From assembly GCA_949592205.1 (NCBI GenBank), contig CATIUR010000005.1:134561277-134625276 (forward strand): 64,000 nt of DNA. Reading direction: 5' to 3'. A program made the position numbers and the translations under genes. The notes under the pieces were generated by a model. The model had not been told where the DNA came from, did not search any database, and saw nothing but the letters and a program-made list of their open reading frames with translations. Source of the DNA: Helichrysum umbraculigerum. Its lineage: Eukaryota; Streptophyta; Magnoliopsida; Asterales; Asteraceae. Shown in pieces: positions 23,824 through 37,440 of this stretch (positions within the stretch are counted from its first letter, which is position 1; each line of letters begins with the position of its first letter).

Positions 23824-25346
23824 ACTTACAAAATTGTACGTAATTAAATAACAATAAATATATATATATTTTTCTTTTTGTGAAGGCAATTAATACTAAT
23901 AATTAATAGTAAAGTACTTTTAACTTAAATTCAACGAGAAATGAACTTAATTAACCAAAGATACTGCAAAAGCATGCATATATAGAAAGTTGAAATCATT
24001 ATTTGGGATTTTTTTTTTTTTAAATTATGAAAAAAGAAAGAAAGTTGATGAACTTGTTTGTAAGAAATTTGTTGAAAAGAGAAGATGAATTATTATTTGT
24101 TAATTTGACTCTTGTTGTTTGCTTGAGGTTATTGCATATTGCATATGCATATGCATATATATATATACAAAAAAATCTATAGATATACAAATGTATATCT
24201 ATAGGTTATTATTACAAGTTCACCGTGCGTATGTAGTTAGTGGAGTGTGATTTTAGAAGAATGTAATTTTCATGTTTAGTCCTTGTTTTTTTGAAATATG
24301 TTGATTGAAGATGTTGATATCTTGAAACCTCTAATTTAATTGATATATTAATCAAGGTTTTATTTTGGGGTGTTATGTAGGGCATAGTATAAATCGAACG
24401 ACACCGAACTAAGAGAGAAAAAAAAATCAAGTCTTTTAGTTGGTCGTTTTGTTTTTATAAATATGAATATTAGTATTATAATCAAAAATTGGTATTAATG
24501 ATGTGGCGGGAACTTAGGGGAGTAAGTTTCAAACCCTAGCCGTTAGGTACTTATTACTAAATAATAACGGCGATCAATTATGACGTAAAAATAGTCGTTA
24601 GAGGTTGTCGGTGGTATATATAAATCAGGTTACTATTTTAATAGTTATCGTTACAGGTTGTCAATGGTATAAATCAAGCAGTGATTTTATTAATTTATGG
24701 GCGGCGGTTAACAGTTATGTCAACTCATCGCTAAACTACTAATTGAATACGTTAATTTGTGCTTCTATTTTGAATTTGTTTATTTAATTCAATGTTGATG
24801 TCTACGACTATCGTTTCTATTGTAAGATAATTTTGTTAATTTCATTATGTCACAAATATTTATGCAATTTTTTATGTTATCAAAAATCAACAATTATCAG
24901 ATAAATCACATATTTCTTGACCTAAAATCCACTAATTAACCGACCATATATTCAAAGCAGAGTTACTCAATTTCTATAACGAACATTTCACTTTTGAGTC
25001 GGTTTTATGTCATAACCTACCCATACCCCTTGCCTTATGCGACACAACGCAAAAGAGTACATAAACAATGCATAAAGTGAATGAAAGAGGTCGAAAATTT
25101 TATTTGTTATAATAAAATAAGAACATAAGTAATTATTTAGAGAGGCAATGAATTACACATAATTATCTCGAATATTAACTTTTTTTTTCACGAATATATT
25201 CATTTGTTCAACTCCGTGATGAATCCACTATTTCAAGAATGAAGGATCACCTTGATACAATTAGATCACTGACGCTTTATAGAAGATAAGTATATCTAGT
25301 GGTTGCTTTTGATGTATCATTAGTTTTAATATTTAATGAATGCTTA
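23824..25346. other. Upstream region of the nucleotidyltransferase gene and intergenic DNA
   Basis: The 5' UTR and promoter of the minus-strand gene should lie here. There are A/T runs (23860-24020) and a TATGCATATGCATATATATATA stretch near 24140-24170 that could supply TATA boxes. No gene is visible. Confidence 0.5.
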
Positions 25347-26317
25347 TCTAATACTACTTATAAACCATGTCCTGTATTGAAACTTAAAAGGCTTAAAATT
25401 TTAATATTCCCAAAATGCCATTTTACTCATTCTTACAACCATTTTATTTACAGCAACCCTTTTAATACTGCAATTATAAAAAACAATTTAGAAACTCAGA
25501 ATAAGCAATTATAAACACTTCCAAAAATCTAATACTACTTATAAACCATGTCCTGTATTGAAACTTAAAAGGCTTAAAATTTTAATATTCCCAAAATGCC
25601 ATTTTACTCATTCTTACAACCATTTTATTTACAGCAACCCTTTTAATACTGCAATTATAAAAAACAATTTAGAAACTCAGAATAAGCAATTATAAACACT
25701 TCCAAAAATATCATAAAAATCCCAAAATAACTCATTTTGCCATTTCAATACAACGATTTCATCATAAAAATAATATCATTTCACTTCAATACATTCTAAA
25801 TTTACTTTTCTCCACCATTATATCTCATTTATTTGAAATTTTAGAAGAATCAAATGGGATACCGGTCGTTATCTAATACTACTTATAAACCATGTCCTGT
25901 ATTGAAACTTAAAAGGCTTAAAATTTTAATATTCCCAAAATGCCCTTTTACTCATTCTTACAACCATTTTATTTACAACAACCCTTTTAATACTGCAATT
26001 ATAAAAAACAATTTAGAAACTCAGAATAAGCAATTATAAACACTTCCAAAAATATCATAAAAATCCCAAAATAACTCATTTTGCCATTTCAATACAACGA
26101 TTTCATCATAAAAATAATATCATTTCACTTCAATACATTCTAAATTTACTTTTCTCCACCATTATATCTCATTTATTTGAAATTTTAGAAGAATCAAATG
26201 GGATACCGGTCGTTAATACACACTTTACGAAATAAAATTTTTTAACACAATATTAACATGGATCCACCAATCTTAATATATTTTGTTTGCCGCTACATCG
26301 TGCGGGTATTTTGCTAG
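25347..26317 (+). mobile_element. Non-autonomous Helitron with three 5' termini
   Basis: It begins TCTAATACTACTTATAA and ends with a small hairpin (CCGC...GCGG, 26290-26304) followed by TTTTGCTAG, and sits precisely between A (25346) and T (26318). These are the hallmarks of plant Helitrons: TC start, CTRR end, A/T target, no duplication. The start is present three times, at 25347, 25528 and 25872. The second and third lie in 344-bp tandem copies and the first is a 181-bp partial copy. It has no Rep/helicase ORF, so it depends on other elements. Confidence 0.85.
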
Positions 26318-27171
26318 TATTACAAACTCATTTTGCATTTTAAAATGAGATGACTTCTAAACATATAACTTGAGCAAGTATGAACGCTTAGACTCAAATT
26401 GGTAGACTAGATTGTAAAAATAGGTAGAGATCAATGCTATATGGGAGAGTTTTCAAACATAGAGGGTTGGTTTGTGGCATTTCAGATTCTTCAAGGTCTA
26501 AAATGAACATCTTTATTGCATTGGTGACAAAAATATAATATTGACTTGTTGAGTAACAAAAAGCCGAATTTGATGGTTATATGATGACGACTTGGGTTTT
26601 TAATATTAATCCTCTATTTCAGTGTATTTTATACGTTACAACCACATAGTTTTTACTTTTCTATTTTTATACCAATCTTTTTATGTAACTCATGCAAAAT
26701 TAGTTGTATTTAGACTTTTTAAACTTTGGTCGGTGAATTAATAGATAATGTAATCACATAAAACAAATTGTGGTTGTGCAGATCATAAATTATTTCGGTA
26801 AAAATAGAATGTTAGATATTATTACATCGATAATATTAAATTTATTATTTATTACAGAGTATCTGTGTTTATATGATGTTAAAGTCAACCTTATATACTT
26901 TATGCTTAGAGAATTGTACAAACATATTCCTTTACTTAAAAAAAATTACATAATTTTCTTATGAGTAAATTTTTTGTATAATTACTTTTCAATTTTTTTA
27001 AAAAAAATTTTTTAATAGAAAAACCTACAATCTAACACACATATTATGTACAACCACTACGAATATTAGACTTCAACTTCTAACCTCTTTGTTGTAGGGA
27101 TCTTTTCATACATTTACGCCAAGGCTGCTTTTGTACTTTTTAAATTATCAGTAGCGGTATTCTCTTTCTTA

Positions 27172-27173
<2 letters not shown>

Positions 27174-27235
<62 letters not shown>
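27174..27235 (+). repeat. (TTA)n microsatellite
   Basis: About 20 uninterrupted TTA triplets followed by TTATTTATTT. Confidence 0.95.
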
Positions 27236-27981
27236 TATTTATTTTATTTTTGTGTGTGTTTAGTAACAACTTATACTTCTCTTGATTTATTGAAATAATG
27301 TAACAAGTTAAATAAATTCAATGGATAGAAAAGAATCCTTAATTACATAAGGAAATATAAAAACATGATTTATTATATCAAAATTAAACTAATAATTTAT
27401 TAATAGCTAGGTTTTTTTTTTTTTTGGATAAAAATATTAATAGCTAGGTTGATGGACAAGTGTATGACAAAAGACATCATTCATTTGTCTAATTGTGATG
27501 AGTGTAGGATTAAGAACCAAATCCAAAATTTACTTATAAATTTCTGAATGTATATTACTAGGTGGGTCTAAATAAAAATAGAATATTTTATAAAAACGGA
27601 TGAACGACTTCATATTAATTTTTAAAATATCCAAAACACGTTATTTTTCTAAAATTTAATTCATATAATTTTCATAAGCTATTTTTTAAATAAAAAAATC
27701 GACGCTATTTTTTAAATAAAAAAATCGACGCTTTTTTTAAATTAATTTTTATCAAAAAAATTTTAATTATAATAATCACATTTTATATCTTTCTTTTTTT
27801 AGTAATGGGTGATACCCGGTAAATTCCTTAAAAATAAGCAAAAAGATATAATGTTTCAGTTAAGCACAATTGGACCCAAGACATACCTTGGGAGTTAAGC
27901 ACAGTTTGATCCAAGACAGGCCTTGGGACCTCATTAGAAGAAAAGAAAACCCGCAAATAACCGAACCCAATTTATAGCTTG

Positions 27982-28092
27982 ATAATCACATAATTATATG
28001 TGATTATTAAGTCCTATTCCGTGATTATCTCGAACAAATAATAATCACATGTGATTATCATGTTATATTTTGTGATTATATTGAATAATCAC
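27982..28092. repeat. Three ATAATCAC palindromes
   Basis: Inverted repeats at 27982-28007 (arms ATAATCACATA / TATGTGATTAT), 28041-28058 (ATAATCACATGTGATTAT, perfect) and 28072-28092 (GTGATTAT...ATAATCAC). Confidence 0.8.
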
Positions 28093-28545
28093 AACAGTTG
28101 CGACTGTAAAAAATTCTAAAAAAGTTAATATTTTTTATTAATAATTTTATCATGGTTTAAAAAGTCAGTTTAATAATAATCATTGAAATTCTCTTAAAGA
28201 AAAATGTGAATCGGATAGTTAAAAAATGTTTTTGAAGTATACGTTCTTACGATATTTAACATTTTTATTTGAAACTTTCTCTACTAGCATATATATATTA
28301 GATCTTTGTTAATTTATTAATTAATAAAATCTTTTGATAATAGTTAATAGTTCTTTTAACAAAGAACATTAATGAACGCATAAATGAAAATTAGTTTTTA
28401 TATATTTCATATCTAAAATTATTACAATAGTAAATTAGAATATCTATTTCAAAATTGAGTGAAGAAACTTTTTTAATAAAATTTCATTGATATTACCTTC
28501 TCTTTATGTAAACAATCATCTCCAAAACATTTATGGCATATATAA

Positions 28546-30846
28546 TGTAAGGCCCGGTCCTTACGCAAACCAAAACATATCTTCTTAATATTATAAAACA
28601 AGTGGAAGCGTGTCCCCAAAATATTACTATCCGTTAATTACATCAAAATCGCCAATTGAACGCGTCAAAGGCCTTTTTCTAAAGTTATATTGTTGTCAAG
28701 TTTAACGACGACCAAAATATGACAACATTAGTTAAGCATTTACAACCATATTAGTTACAACCCCTATTAACACAAAACGGGCCTTATATAAAACGTTTCC
28801 AAAAAGGCAACCACAAAAGATCAGAGTTGCGCCAAGCTTTAGTCAAACTTCCCGTCATCATCTACACCCCGAACATCTACATCAACTAACCACAATCTGC
28901 AAAACATTAAACAACGAGGGATTAGCTTATTGCTAAGTGAATGGAACCGTAACCGACGGTTCAACCCATTCATAACAAGTCTTACAACAAGATAAACTAC
29001 AACAAGTAAAACACATAAGCACATAACGTCAAGAGGACCGGCGGTTCCTGGTATACAACCAACCCAAAAACCACGACCACTGTATGCTATTCTCAGTGAT
29101 CTACCGATAGCCTGAGTACTACCTTCACTGACTAGGTTTATTCTCAACTATGTGTATCAAAGAAATCTAGACAGATACACAATAGTACCCAAACCCAACC
29201 AACCAATGTTGACCTCTGAAATCAACCATATTGCAAGCAACAATGCAATAGTAACCAACAACTAACAACAGTTCAACAACTGTTATCAACCAAGCAACGA
29301 ATAATAATCACGCAACAAATCATATATCCAGCAACATAAACAAATAAAACTGGTACCAGTATGACTAATAACAACAATCTACTGATATAAACTATCCTGG
29401 TTTACCCGTCGTAACCGAACTCGTTACAACCGGGTTGAACCGAGGACTACAATTCCACTCACCGAATATTATCGTCTGATCACCAACTCAGTGGTCTAAT
29501 CTTACTGAGTGGCCGCCCGCTTATCTGGGAACACAAAGATAACAAGTCAATAACTCGTCTCATAATCATCATCATAACATATTTATCAAATCAAGTAATC
29601 TCTAAAGTCTAAGTAAACAAAAGTTCAATCAGAATTGAAATTAAAAATCCCGAACTAATGTTTAAAAACTGTAAAATGTCATTTTCGACCCTTAAATGAC
29701 CCCGAATGGCCAAAAACCACCTAGGCTATTAGAATATAGTTTTGATCATTGGGTCGTTTCCGAGTGAACATGTGAATCTCATCCCATACCGAGTTAATGA
29801 AATTGTTACATAACCGTGACCCTGAAAAGACTTACGCATTTTCAAAATTTACACAACTTGTCAGAATTATTCATGCAAACGCGATCCGGACTATAGGGGC
29901 TGGATCGCGTTCACCTTAAGAAAAAGTTCTGTCACCGAAATACACTTGGCAACGCGATCCGGAACAAAGGGCTGGATCGCGTTTGATAGTTCAAAATCCG
30001 ATTTAGCCAAAATTATAACTAAGGAACGCGATCCGGGAAAAGGGTCAGGATCGCGTTCACGCGTTCAAAACTACCTGCACTTTCAGCATAAACACATCAC
30101 GAACCAAAACCCCATTTTTACCAAAATCAGTTGCAAACACGAATTTTACCAAGTAAAAGACCACAAACATCATCCATAAACATATAACAACTACAACAAA
30201 CATCTTCTAGCAACAATCTAACTCATGCATCATCATTTAATTCCCAAAATCATCAAACCCTAACCTATTTACTAAATGAAGAACACTAGTCATTTCTAGC
30301 ATATAATCACCCTATAATCATCAATATATTCATGAATAACCATCAAGTAATCATCAAATACAATTTCCAAGCTTCAATTTACACTAATTACATATGTTCA
30401 TCATATTACCAATTCCTACAAAATGAACCCAAGAACACTAGCATTACTTACAATCAAAAGGAAGAAGATGATGAAACTCAGATTTCCCTTAGCAAGATCA
30501 ATCACTAGTTTATTCCTTGATTTTCTTTTGAATTAATGTGAGTGAGGTTTTGAGAGAGTTTAAGAAATGAGAGTGTAATAAGTTAGGTAAAATTGATCCA
30601 GCTACACCACCGCCCCATCTTTTATTATTTGTAATATTATACCATCTCTTAGCCTATTGTCTGGAACCCGAAAATACCCGTAAGTCAAAGTACTTTTATT
30701 TTACCGTCAACTTCGTTTATTTAAAACAAACAATATTTCATTAGTCACTATAAAAACTGAGGCTCTTTTACTTGTTTATTATTAAATAAACCAACCGAAC
30801 TTATTAAAATACAATTTATTTCCAGGCCCAGAAACAGGATGTTACA
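28546..30846 (-). repeat. Solo LTR (TSD TATAA)
   Basis: It runs from TGTAAGGCCCGG to CAGGATGTTACA, 2301 bp, flanked by TATAA at 28541-28545 and 30847-30851. Orientation is taken from a CT-rich start region and a donor-like GTAAG at 30451-30447 on the minus strand. No internal element sequence adjoins it. It carries three evenly spaced hairpins (29878-30059). No real ORF is present. Confidence 0.9.
29878..30059 (-). repeat. Three GCGATCC hairpins, 73-74 bp apart
   Basis: Each hairpin has arms AACGCGATCC and GGATCGCGTT around a variable loop of 10-16 bases. They start near 29878, 29951 and 30025. Sequence between the hairpins is not conserved. Confidence 0.88.
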
Positions 30847-30851
30847 TATAA

Positions 30852-32088
30852 ACTCATTAAAATTATATATATACTTCATGCGTCACACTTTAATTAATTA
30901 TCTTTCAAAAAATTAAAAATTATATATCAAGTTTTAGATAAAAGATAAAATGTTATTTACAATTTTAAGTTAGAACAACCTTAATTTGCAAAATCTAGAA
31001 ATATAAAATTTTCAGAATAACAAGGTTTTGATATGCCCCTCACAACTTGAGTTTTAGATTCCAAATTTTATAATTCGGTTATCAGTATATCATTTGTCAA
31101 ATTATAACTGAACTTTAAAATATGCAATGATGATTATACTTTGATAATATTTATAAAGACTTGGTAATATTGTCTTTAAATTGCCTAATTAGAATGTTTT
31201 TATTCTATCAGGTTTTTAGCTTTTAAATTACAGGTTATTACTATATTTTCTTCCAAGTATGTGGCTTGGTAATACTTTGCGGATATAGGAATTTTAAAAC
31301 TTAATAGATATTAGAGAGGGATGTAAATAAATAATTAATGTTAAGGACAATATTGGAGACCAAAAGTATAAGTAAAAGTACAATGATAACCTTGACAATA
31401 TAATGGGAATCTTATTTCTATGGATATACATAATCAAAAACCCAAAAATTTAGAAATCTGAATTTTTTTGGATTTCGGATAGTAATCCGGTATCCAATTT
31501 CAGATTTTCAAATTTCGAGTATCCGAACTCGATTATCCAAAAAAAAAATCAAATTTTAAATTTTAATTTTATAACAAAAACTTATGTTATTGAATTTATG
31601 GATCAAAAATATAAAATACAAAACCACATAGTATCACTATCAATCAATATTCAGTAACAATTATTTATATATTTTTTGAATAGTTAATAATATCATATAA
31701 AATTGGAAATTATTGCTGATTTTTTTGGATGTCAGATATCTGAATTAATTGGAAAACGATATGCGAATCCTAAAAATTGAATATTCTAAATGAGTTTACC
31801 CACAAACTCTCGTATATAATTTATAAATAAATTTATTCTAATGTTTTTACGTACCATATATATCTGACACAAATAACTACTCCGTATTATATTTGTATCA
31901 CATACTAAAAAACAACTTTCTATAAACATTTTATTTTTTGTATAAATAACAACATACATTCATTATGACATTTTTTTCATAAAACTCGAATCATTAGACA
32001 TGCAATATTATAAATGTACTTTGTCTAAATAAAATGTTATAAAAATAATTATGATTATGATGGTACATATTGTACTTAGTTTATAAGC

Positions 32089-32146
<58 letters not shown>

Positions 32147-33161
32147 CTATCCAAAAATATATACAATGTAACATCATATATAAAAAATTTATTCTTTACG
32201 ATGAAATTTATATTTATTATTTTTATAAAAATGTACATCATTTCGTAAAAATATTACCCTTTAAAAAAAATAATACACTTAACACGTACACAACCAAATA
32301 GTTAATGGTATGTTTTTTTTAAGTAAATATAGTTTTTAAACTTATATTTTAAAAAATACACATTACTAATAATAAACATATGCTGAAGGGTTAGATCATG
32401 AGAGAAAAATGGGTTATACTGAAAAATTAGTGAAAATTTTTAACCTTTTTAAACTTATGTCCACCGATCAGCAGTATCAAAGGATTATTTTAAATGGGGA
32501 AACAAACTAATAGAAATAAATTTTGGACATCCTATAAATTAAGGTGTTAAAATATTAGAGAAAAAGTTGAAGAGTTGAAACGAAAATATGTTAAATGTTT
32601 GGTGATTAAATCATTATTAACTCGGTGTAAACAATATGAATAGTGTAATAGAACATGCATCGTGAATAAGTTAGGATTAATTGTATCATACATATGCTGA
32701 ATAAATTGCATTAATAATACGAAGTGTTACTGTACACCACTCTAAAATATGATTGTCGGTTTACGGTCAAAAAATGGTGGCGTACGAATCACCACCTAAA
32801 ATTATAATATTTGGTATATAATGATGCAATTTTAATCCAGCGTCTATATGATCTTACCTAGTTTATATAGTAATCCACCCTAGTAGATCGCTCACATGTG
32901 CTGGATTGTAATTTTTCATTCAAGTTGTGTAAAATATTCAATATCAGTCCGTATATGCTAGCTAAATTTAGTACTTTATATTTAGTATAACAAGCTATTA
33001 GTAAAAATATATGAAAACATTTTGTATAATTCATGAAAGTAAAATGGTGGAAAATTTTATATGATGTACAATTACAATCAACTATTTTTAATAAATAAAA
33101 AAAAAACAGTTACTTTAGTTTTCTAACTTTAACTATAAAAATATAAATCAATTTGTTAGTA
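30852..33161. other. Intergenic AT-rich DNA
   Basis: No gene, transposon end or structured repeat recognised apart from an AT microsatellite at 32092-32145. Confidence 0.6.
32092..32145. repeat. (AT)n microsatellite
   Basis: About 26 AT dinucleotides in a row. The minus-strand ORF over it is an artefact. Confidence 0.95.
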
Positions 33162-33579
33162 TTTCATTTTGGGAAAGGTTCAGGGGGGATGGTGGTTTTA
33201 CAGGAGCAGCAAAGGCAGAGATGATCCCCACCTTTCATTCCAATCCAACGGCAAACATAAATCCAGTCAACAGGGACGACACTGCAAATAATATGGTCAA
33301 GGGACCAAATGTGTAAATCTGTTTTACACCATCACTTTCATTCGGTCAGAACGGTTAGCTATCTCATTCATTGTCCTTTTTTTCCCTCTCTCTCTACTGC
33401 AACAAGCAAAGATCATCTTCATCACAATAATCATCTATTTCATAAAAACAAAGCAACAAAATCACAAAAATTACAGCAATCATCAACAAAACAGTCGCCG
33501 ATCATCAACAAACCGTCGCCGTTTTCATCAACAAACCGTCTCCGATAATCTTCGTTTTCAGATTTTGCGAGAAAGCATA

Positions 33580-35551
33580 ATGTCGAAATCATACACACCT
33601 GCGTCGTTATCTGAAACACCAACTTCTAGTTTAAAGGTAGCAAAACATGAAGCAACTTGTAAGTTTTACAGATTATAAATATGTTTATTCTTCGTTTCGT
33701 GACTACTTTGTTGTTTTTTCCTGATAATAATAATCGATTTTGTTGAGCAGCTACACGAAGAAGCCAGCGTAGAACACGATACAAGTTTGAATCAAACAAA
33801 AAAGAAGAAAACGATTCATGTAAATTTGTCGTCTGAAGGTAGCGATGAAGCGGAGTCAGTATCAAGAGGTATATATGTCATTTAGATATAATTTTTTTTT
33901 TAATGTGAAATATGTTTGATCTGGATAAAAATTTGATCATCAAACCTTAACCTGCATGTTTTTTATGTGTTTATGAGAGTTCATTTTGTTATTTTGTAGA
34001 TTCAACATGAAAATTGAAAGTTAATAATATTACAAACTCAACTGCATTTTAAATATGTTTAACTGCATTTTACGACCTATATTTTTGCTTTTAAATACAT
34101 ATATGATACACTACAAACTCTAGAAAAGTAATAAAAAGAAAATGAAGTTGTCTTACTGTGTGTTTTGTGCTACTTACTGCATTTTAGTAGTTTAACATTA
34201 AAAATAACACAGTATTTGCCTTTTACTTCATCCTGCTGTCTTGCAACTGCATTTTATGTTATTAAACTTATATTATTGTTTGACCTCTTTCATGTAGTGC
34301 ACTTCATAAAGAAATCAGTTAAAGAAAGTGGTTACAAAAAATCCACAAAACAAAAAAGTCTTAAGGTTGAAGTGAAGAATAGGAGAACAACAAATACAAG
34401 GAAACAAGTTTTAATCAATTCTGTAGAAGAAATGAGGGATTCTTCTGGAAAGAAGAGAAAGAGATCTGAAGACAATGGTAAAATATTCCTTGTTTACATA
34501 CAATTGTTATTTATAACATTGTTTAAGTAACTGCTAAATCTTCATTGTTAACACAGAATTCAATGTACAAAAATCTAGAAAATATGGATGACTCCACTGT
34601 TGACTATATTTTTGAGATCGGAGATGAACGTTTAAGAGTATGTAACTTTTTTTACATTCTCAACTTATAAATTATGCAGTATATCTATTAGATGAATTAT
34701 TATCATAAAAAGTACATACACACTTAATGATCACTATATTGCAGGATTCAAAAATGATCATCAAAAGAAGTATGGTTCATGTAAGAAAATATAAAGAGTA
34801 CGTTGATAACTCTATGACCAGTGTGATGTCATGTCATACATTTGATCCAGAACTTCTTGATTTAGCTGTGGAAAGAAACACAATTTTTGATGTTACAAGG
34901 TGTTTGAAGAAGGAATCTCCTGACATAGGCTTGCATTATGTATTTGACACTGATGTCAATCTTTTGTCGACGCCTTCTAATCATGGGAAAGAACCTGGGC
35001 AGTCATCCAAAAAGAAAGAAGCAACAATCCTGATTGTTGACCCGTTATGTGCAGTAAAAAGCGCAGTTTGTGAAGATCCGACTAAAGTTATTCCTGAAGT
35101 TCCAAACGTGCTTGAAAATGCACCTCCAAAACCTGCATTTGACCTCGAGGAAAAGAAAGAAAATCAAGAGAAGGAAAGTCAGAAGGATCAGCTGGAGAAA
35201 AACAGTGGTCTTGAAAATTTGAAACTTGGTACCTCTCTGATGCAATACCAAGAAAAATGATGATGAAGGTTGTGTAGTGGATAATCCTCAAATAGAAACT
35301 CTTGGGAAACCATATTCGGAGTATGAGAATTTTCTGCATTGTCAAGCCACAGATTTGGCTTCTGCGGAGATGGAAAAGAAGAAACACGAAGAAGCAAAGA
35401 AAAACCATGAGATCATACGCAACAGGCTTCAGGAGTTTGATTTGATAGAAGAAATCCAGAAGCAAAAGGAATTGGAGTTGAAGAAGAAAATAGACGAAGA
35501 AAAGACAATAATTGAAGCTAAACAGAAGATGGCTAAGAAAAAAAATAGTTG
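33580..35551 (+). pseudogene. Unrecognised multi-exon coding region inside the Mutator-like element
   Basis: Exon-like segments with GT-AG borders: 33580-33636 (from ATG), 33751-33868, and a third from about 34299 to the donor GTAAAATATT near 34479. Then a piece near 34590-34637 starting MDDSTVDYIFEIGDE, and 34745-35260. The exon at 34556 meets a TGA in the frame carried over from the previous exon. The end of the long exon at 35260 also goes out of frame, although the other frame continues to 35551. So at least two breaks exist. The product would be very rich in Lys and Glu with a C-terminal coiled coil (EMEKKKHEEAKKNHE). I recognise no domain. It may be the N-terminal part of an element-borne protein or a captured host gene. 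Confidence 0.5.
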
Positions 35552-35699
35552 AAGACATCTTTTTACCAAAGCAGGTCTCAACCTCAGAAAACATTACAAA
35601 TTCAACTTAATCTGGATGATTATTATGTGTTTATGACAGTTTATTTTGTTATTTTGATGATTATTATGTGTTTATGAGAGTTGATTTTCTAGATCCAAC

Positions 35700-37440
35700 T
35701 TGGAAATGGAAAAGTTAAAAAACATTACAAATTCAACTGCATTTTAAAAAATGTTTAACTGCATTTTACGACTCTAAAAAAGTTGTTGTAGACATGTTTG
35801 CCCCGTTTGCAGTGAAAGCGAATATCATTAAAGAAGATACTCAACCAAAATCTTCTTCTAACTCAGCAATGTTTGCTCCGTTTACTGCTGCGCATACTAG
35901 TTCAGTTGTTCTTCCTAAGTTGAAACTAGAGGCAATTATGATTTTCATACAATTATAGGTCCTAAAAGTATAAATATGGCAAAATTCGATAAATACATCT
36001 AAATAAAAATGCATTCGTGATTCATCAATAAAGCTTAAAATGCAGTTGGTTAAATGTAAAATGCGTAAGTTTTCGATATCTACTTTTGTAGATTAGTTTT
36101 TACCACCGTAAACATAAAATGCAGTAACATCCAAAAAGTAATAATAAAATGCAGTAGAATATGCTAAAATGCAGTAGATTCAGTAAATGCAATAAAATGC
36201 ACTAAAATCCAAAAAATAATATGGTAAAATGCAGTAGAATATGGTAAAATGCAGTAGATTCAGTAAATGCAGTAAAATGTGATAAATACAGTAAGTTAAA
36301 CAAAAAATGAGTAAGTTTTCGATATCTACTTTTGTAGATCAGTTTTTCACCACCGTAAACATAAAATGCAGTAACATCCAAAAAGCAATAATAAAATGCA
36401 GTAGAATATGGTAAAATGCAGTAGATTCAGTAAATGCAGTAAAATGTAGTAAATACAGTAAATGTAGTTAATCATATCTGAGATCTTGTGTGCATATCAG
36501 GTTTTAAAACTTAAAATGCAGTAAGTTAAACGTAAAATGCAGTATGTTAAACGTAAAATGCAGTAAGTTTTCGTATAACCCAAAACTTTGATACAATAAA
36601 GCTCGTATAACCCAAAACTCTATGGTACAATAAAGCTCGTATAACTCAAAACTCGTCCATCTACCAAAAAAATTTCTATAAGGACTGCAACAAAGAAAGC
36701 TAATAGTACATAAATACAAGTGATTAAACATGCTACTATGACAATTGTACCGAAATAAACTTTGATCAGGAGCTGAAACGATACTTCACGAGCATAACCA
36801 AGTTGATCATAGGGCTTCCATGACGTGCAAACAAGATCTGAAAGCAAAAAAGAAGTTGATGTAAAATGAATCACATCGATTTAACAATAAATTTCACTAT
36901 ATTCATCCCTAAGCACCTTTATTTCCACATTTTTTGTGATATGATTCAAGAAAAGGGAGGGCAGCATCTAAGAAAAAGAGATTAAAGAACTGATCCACCT
37001 TTATCTGTAAAAGAGATAGAAGTTACTGAAAAAATTCTTATGTATGTTGAGAGATTCTTCCAGAGGGGATGTATTCATAGACATGATATGGTATACTTTA
37101 AATATGGTTATTAGGGAAAATTCTAAACAAATGATATGTATGATCTTTCGATCATCAAATGATGCAAAATTCAACATACCCATTCAACAAGAACTGCAAA
37201 CGAAAGATCTAAACAGTTAACAGTTGCAATACATAATCTACAGCATTTTAAAAATTCTACTGCATTTTATATTTCCTAATGCATTAAAGTCAGTCTACTG
37301 CATTTAAAACTATTGTATTCTTAAATTTATAATGCATGAAAGGTAGTCTACTGCATTTTAAACATAATTTACTGTATTTTAAAAACATAATCTACTGCAT
37401 TTTAAAAATAATCTACTGCATGAAAAGTCATATTAGTTAT
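35700..37440. repeat. Dispersed TAAAATGCAGTA / TACTGCATTTTA motifs
   Basis: More than twenty copies of a 10-12 bp word occur in both orientations, densest at 36030-36570 (TAAAATGCAGTA) and 37230-37430 (TACTGCATTTTA). More are found at 34040-34260 and 35735-35770. Two longer stretches, 36020-36250 and 36290-36440, are near-duplicates of each other. Confidence 0.8.
36620..36874 (-). other. Possible exon with membrane segments
   Basis: A minus-strand open frame after an acceptor-like TTTTTTGCTTTCAG (near 36842). It begins with a short polar stretch (TSWKPYDQLGYAREVS) and continues with two strongly hydrophobic segments (VYFGTIVIVACLITCIYVLL; AFFVAVLIEIFLV). It could be the last exon of a small captured gene. 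No family assignment is possible. Confidence 0.3.

Larger units (their letters stand above)
26318..28540. other. Intergenic AT-rich DNA
   Basis: No gene is seen. It holds a TTA microsatellite (27174-27235), a short tandem duplication containing TAAAAAAATCGACGC (27680-27732), and a palindrome group (27982-28092). Confidence 0.6.

Noticed and set aside
25299..26039. Two similar small proteins (71 and 61 codons)
   Set aside because: They lie on the tandemly repeated Helitron 5' segments; similarity is due to DNA duplication.
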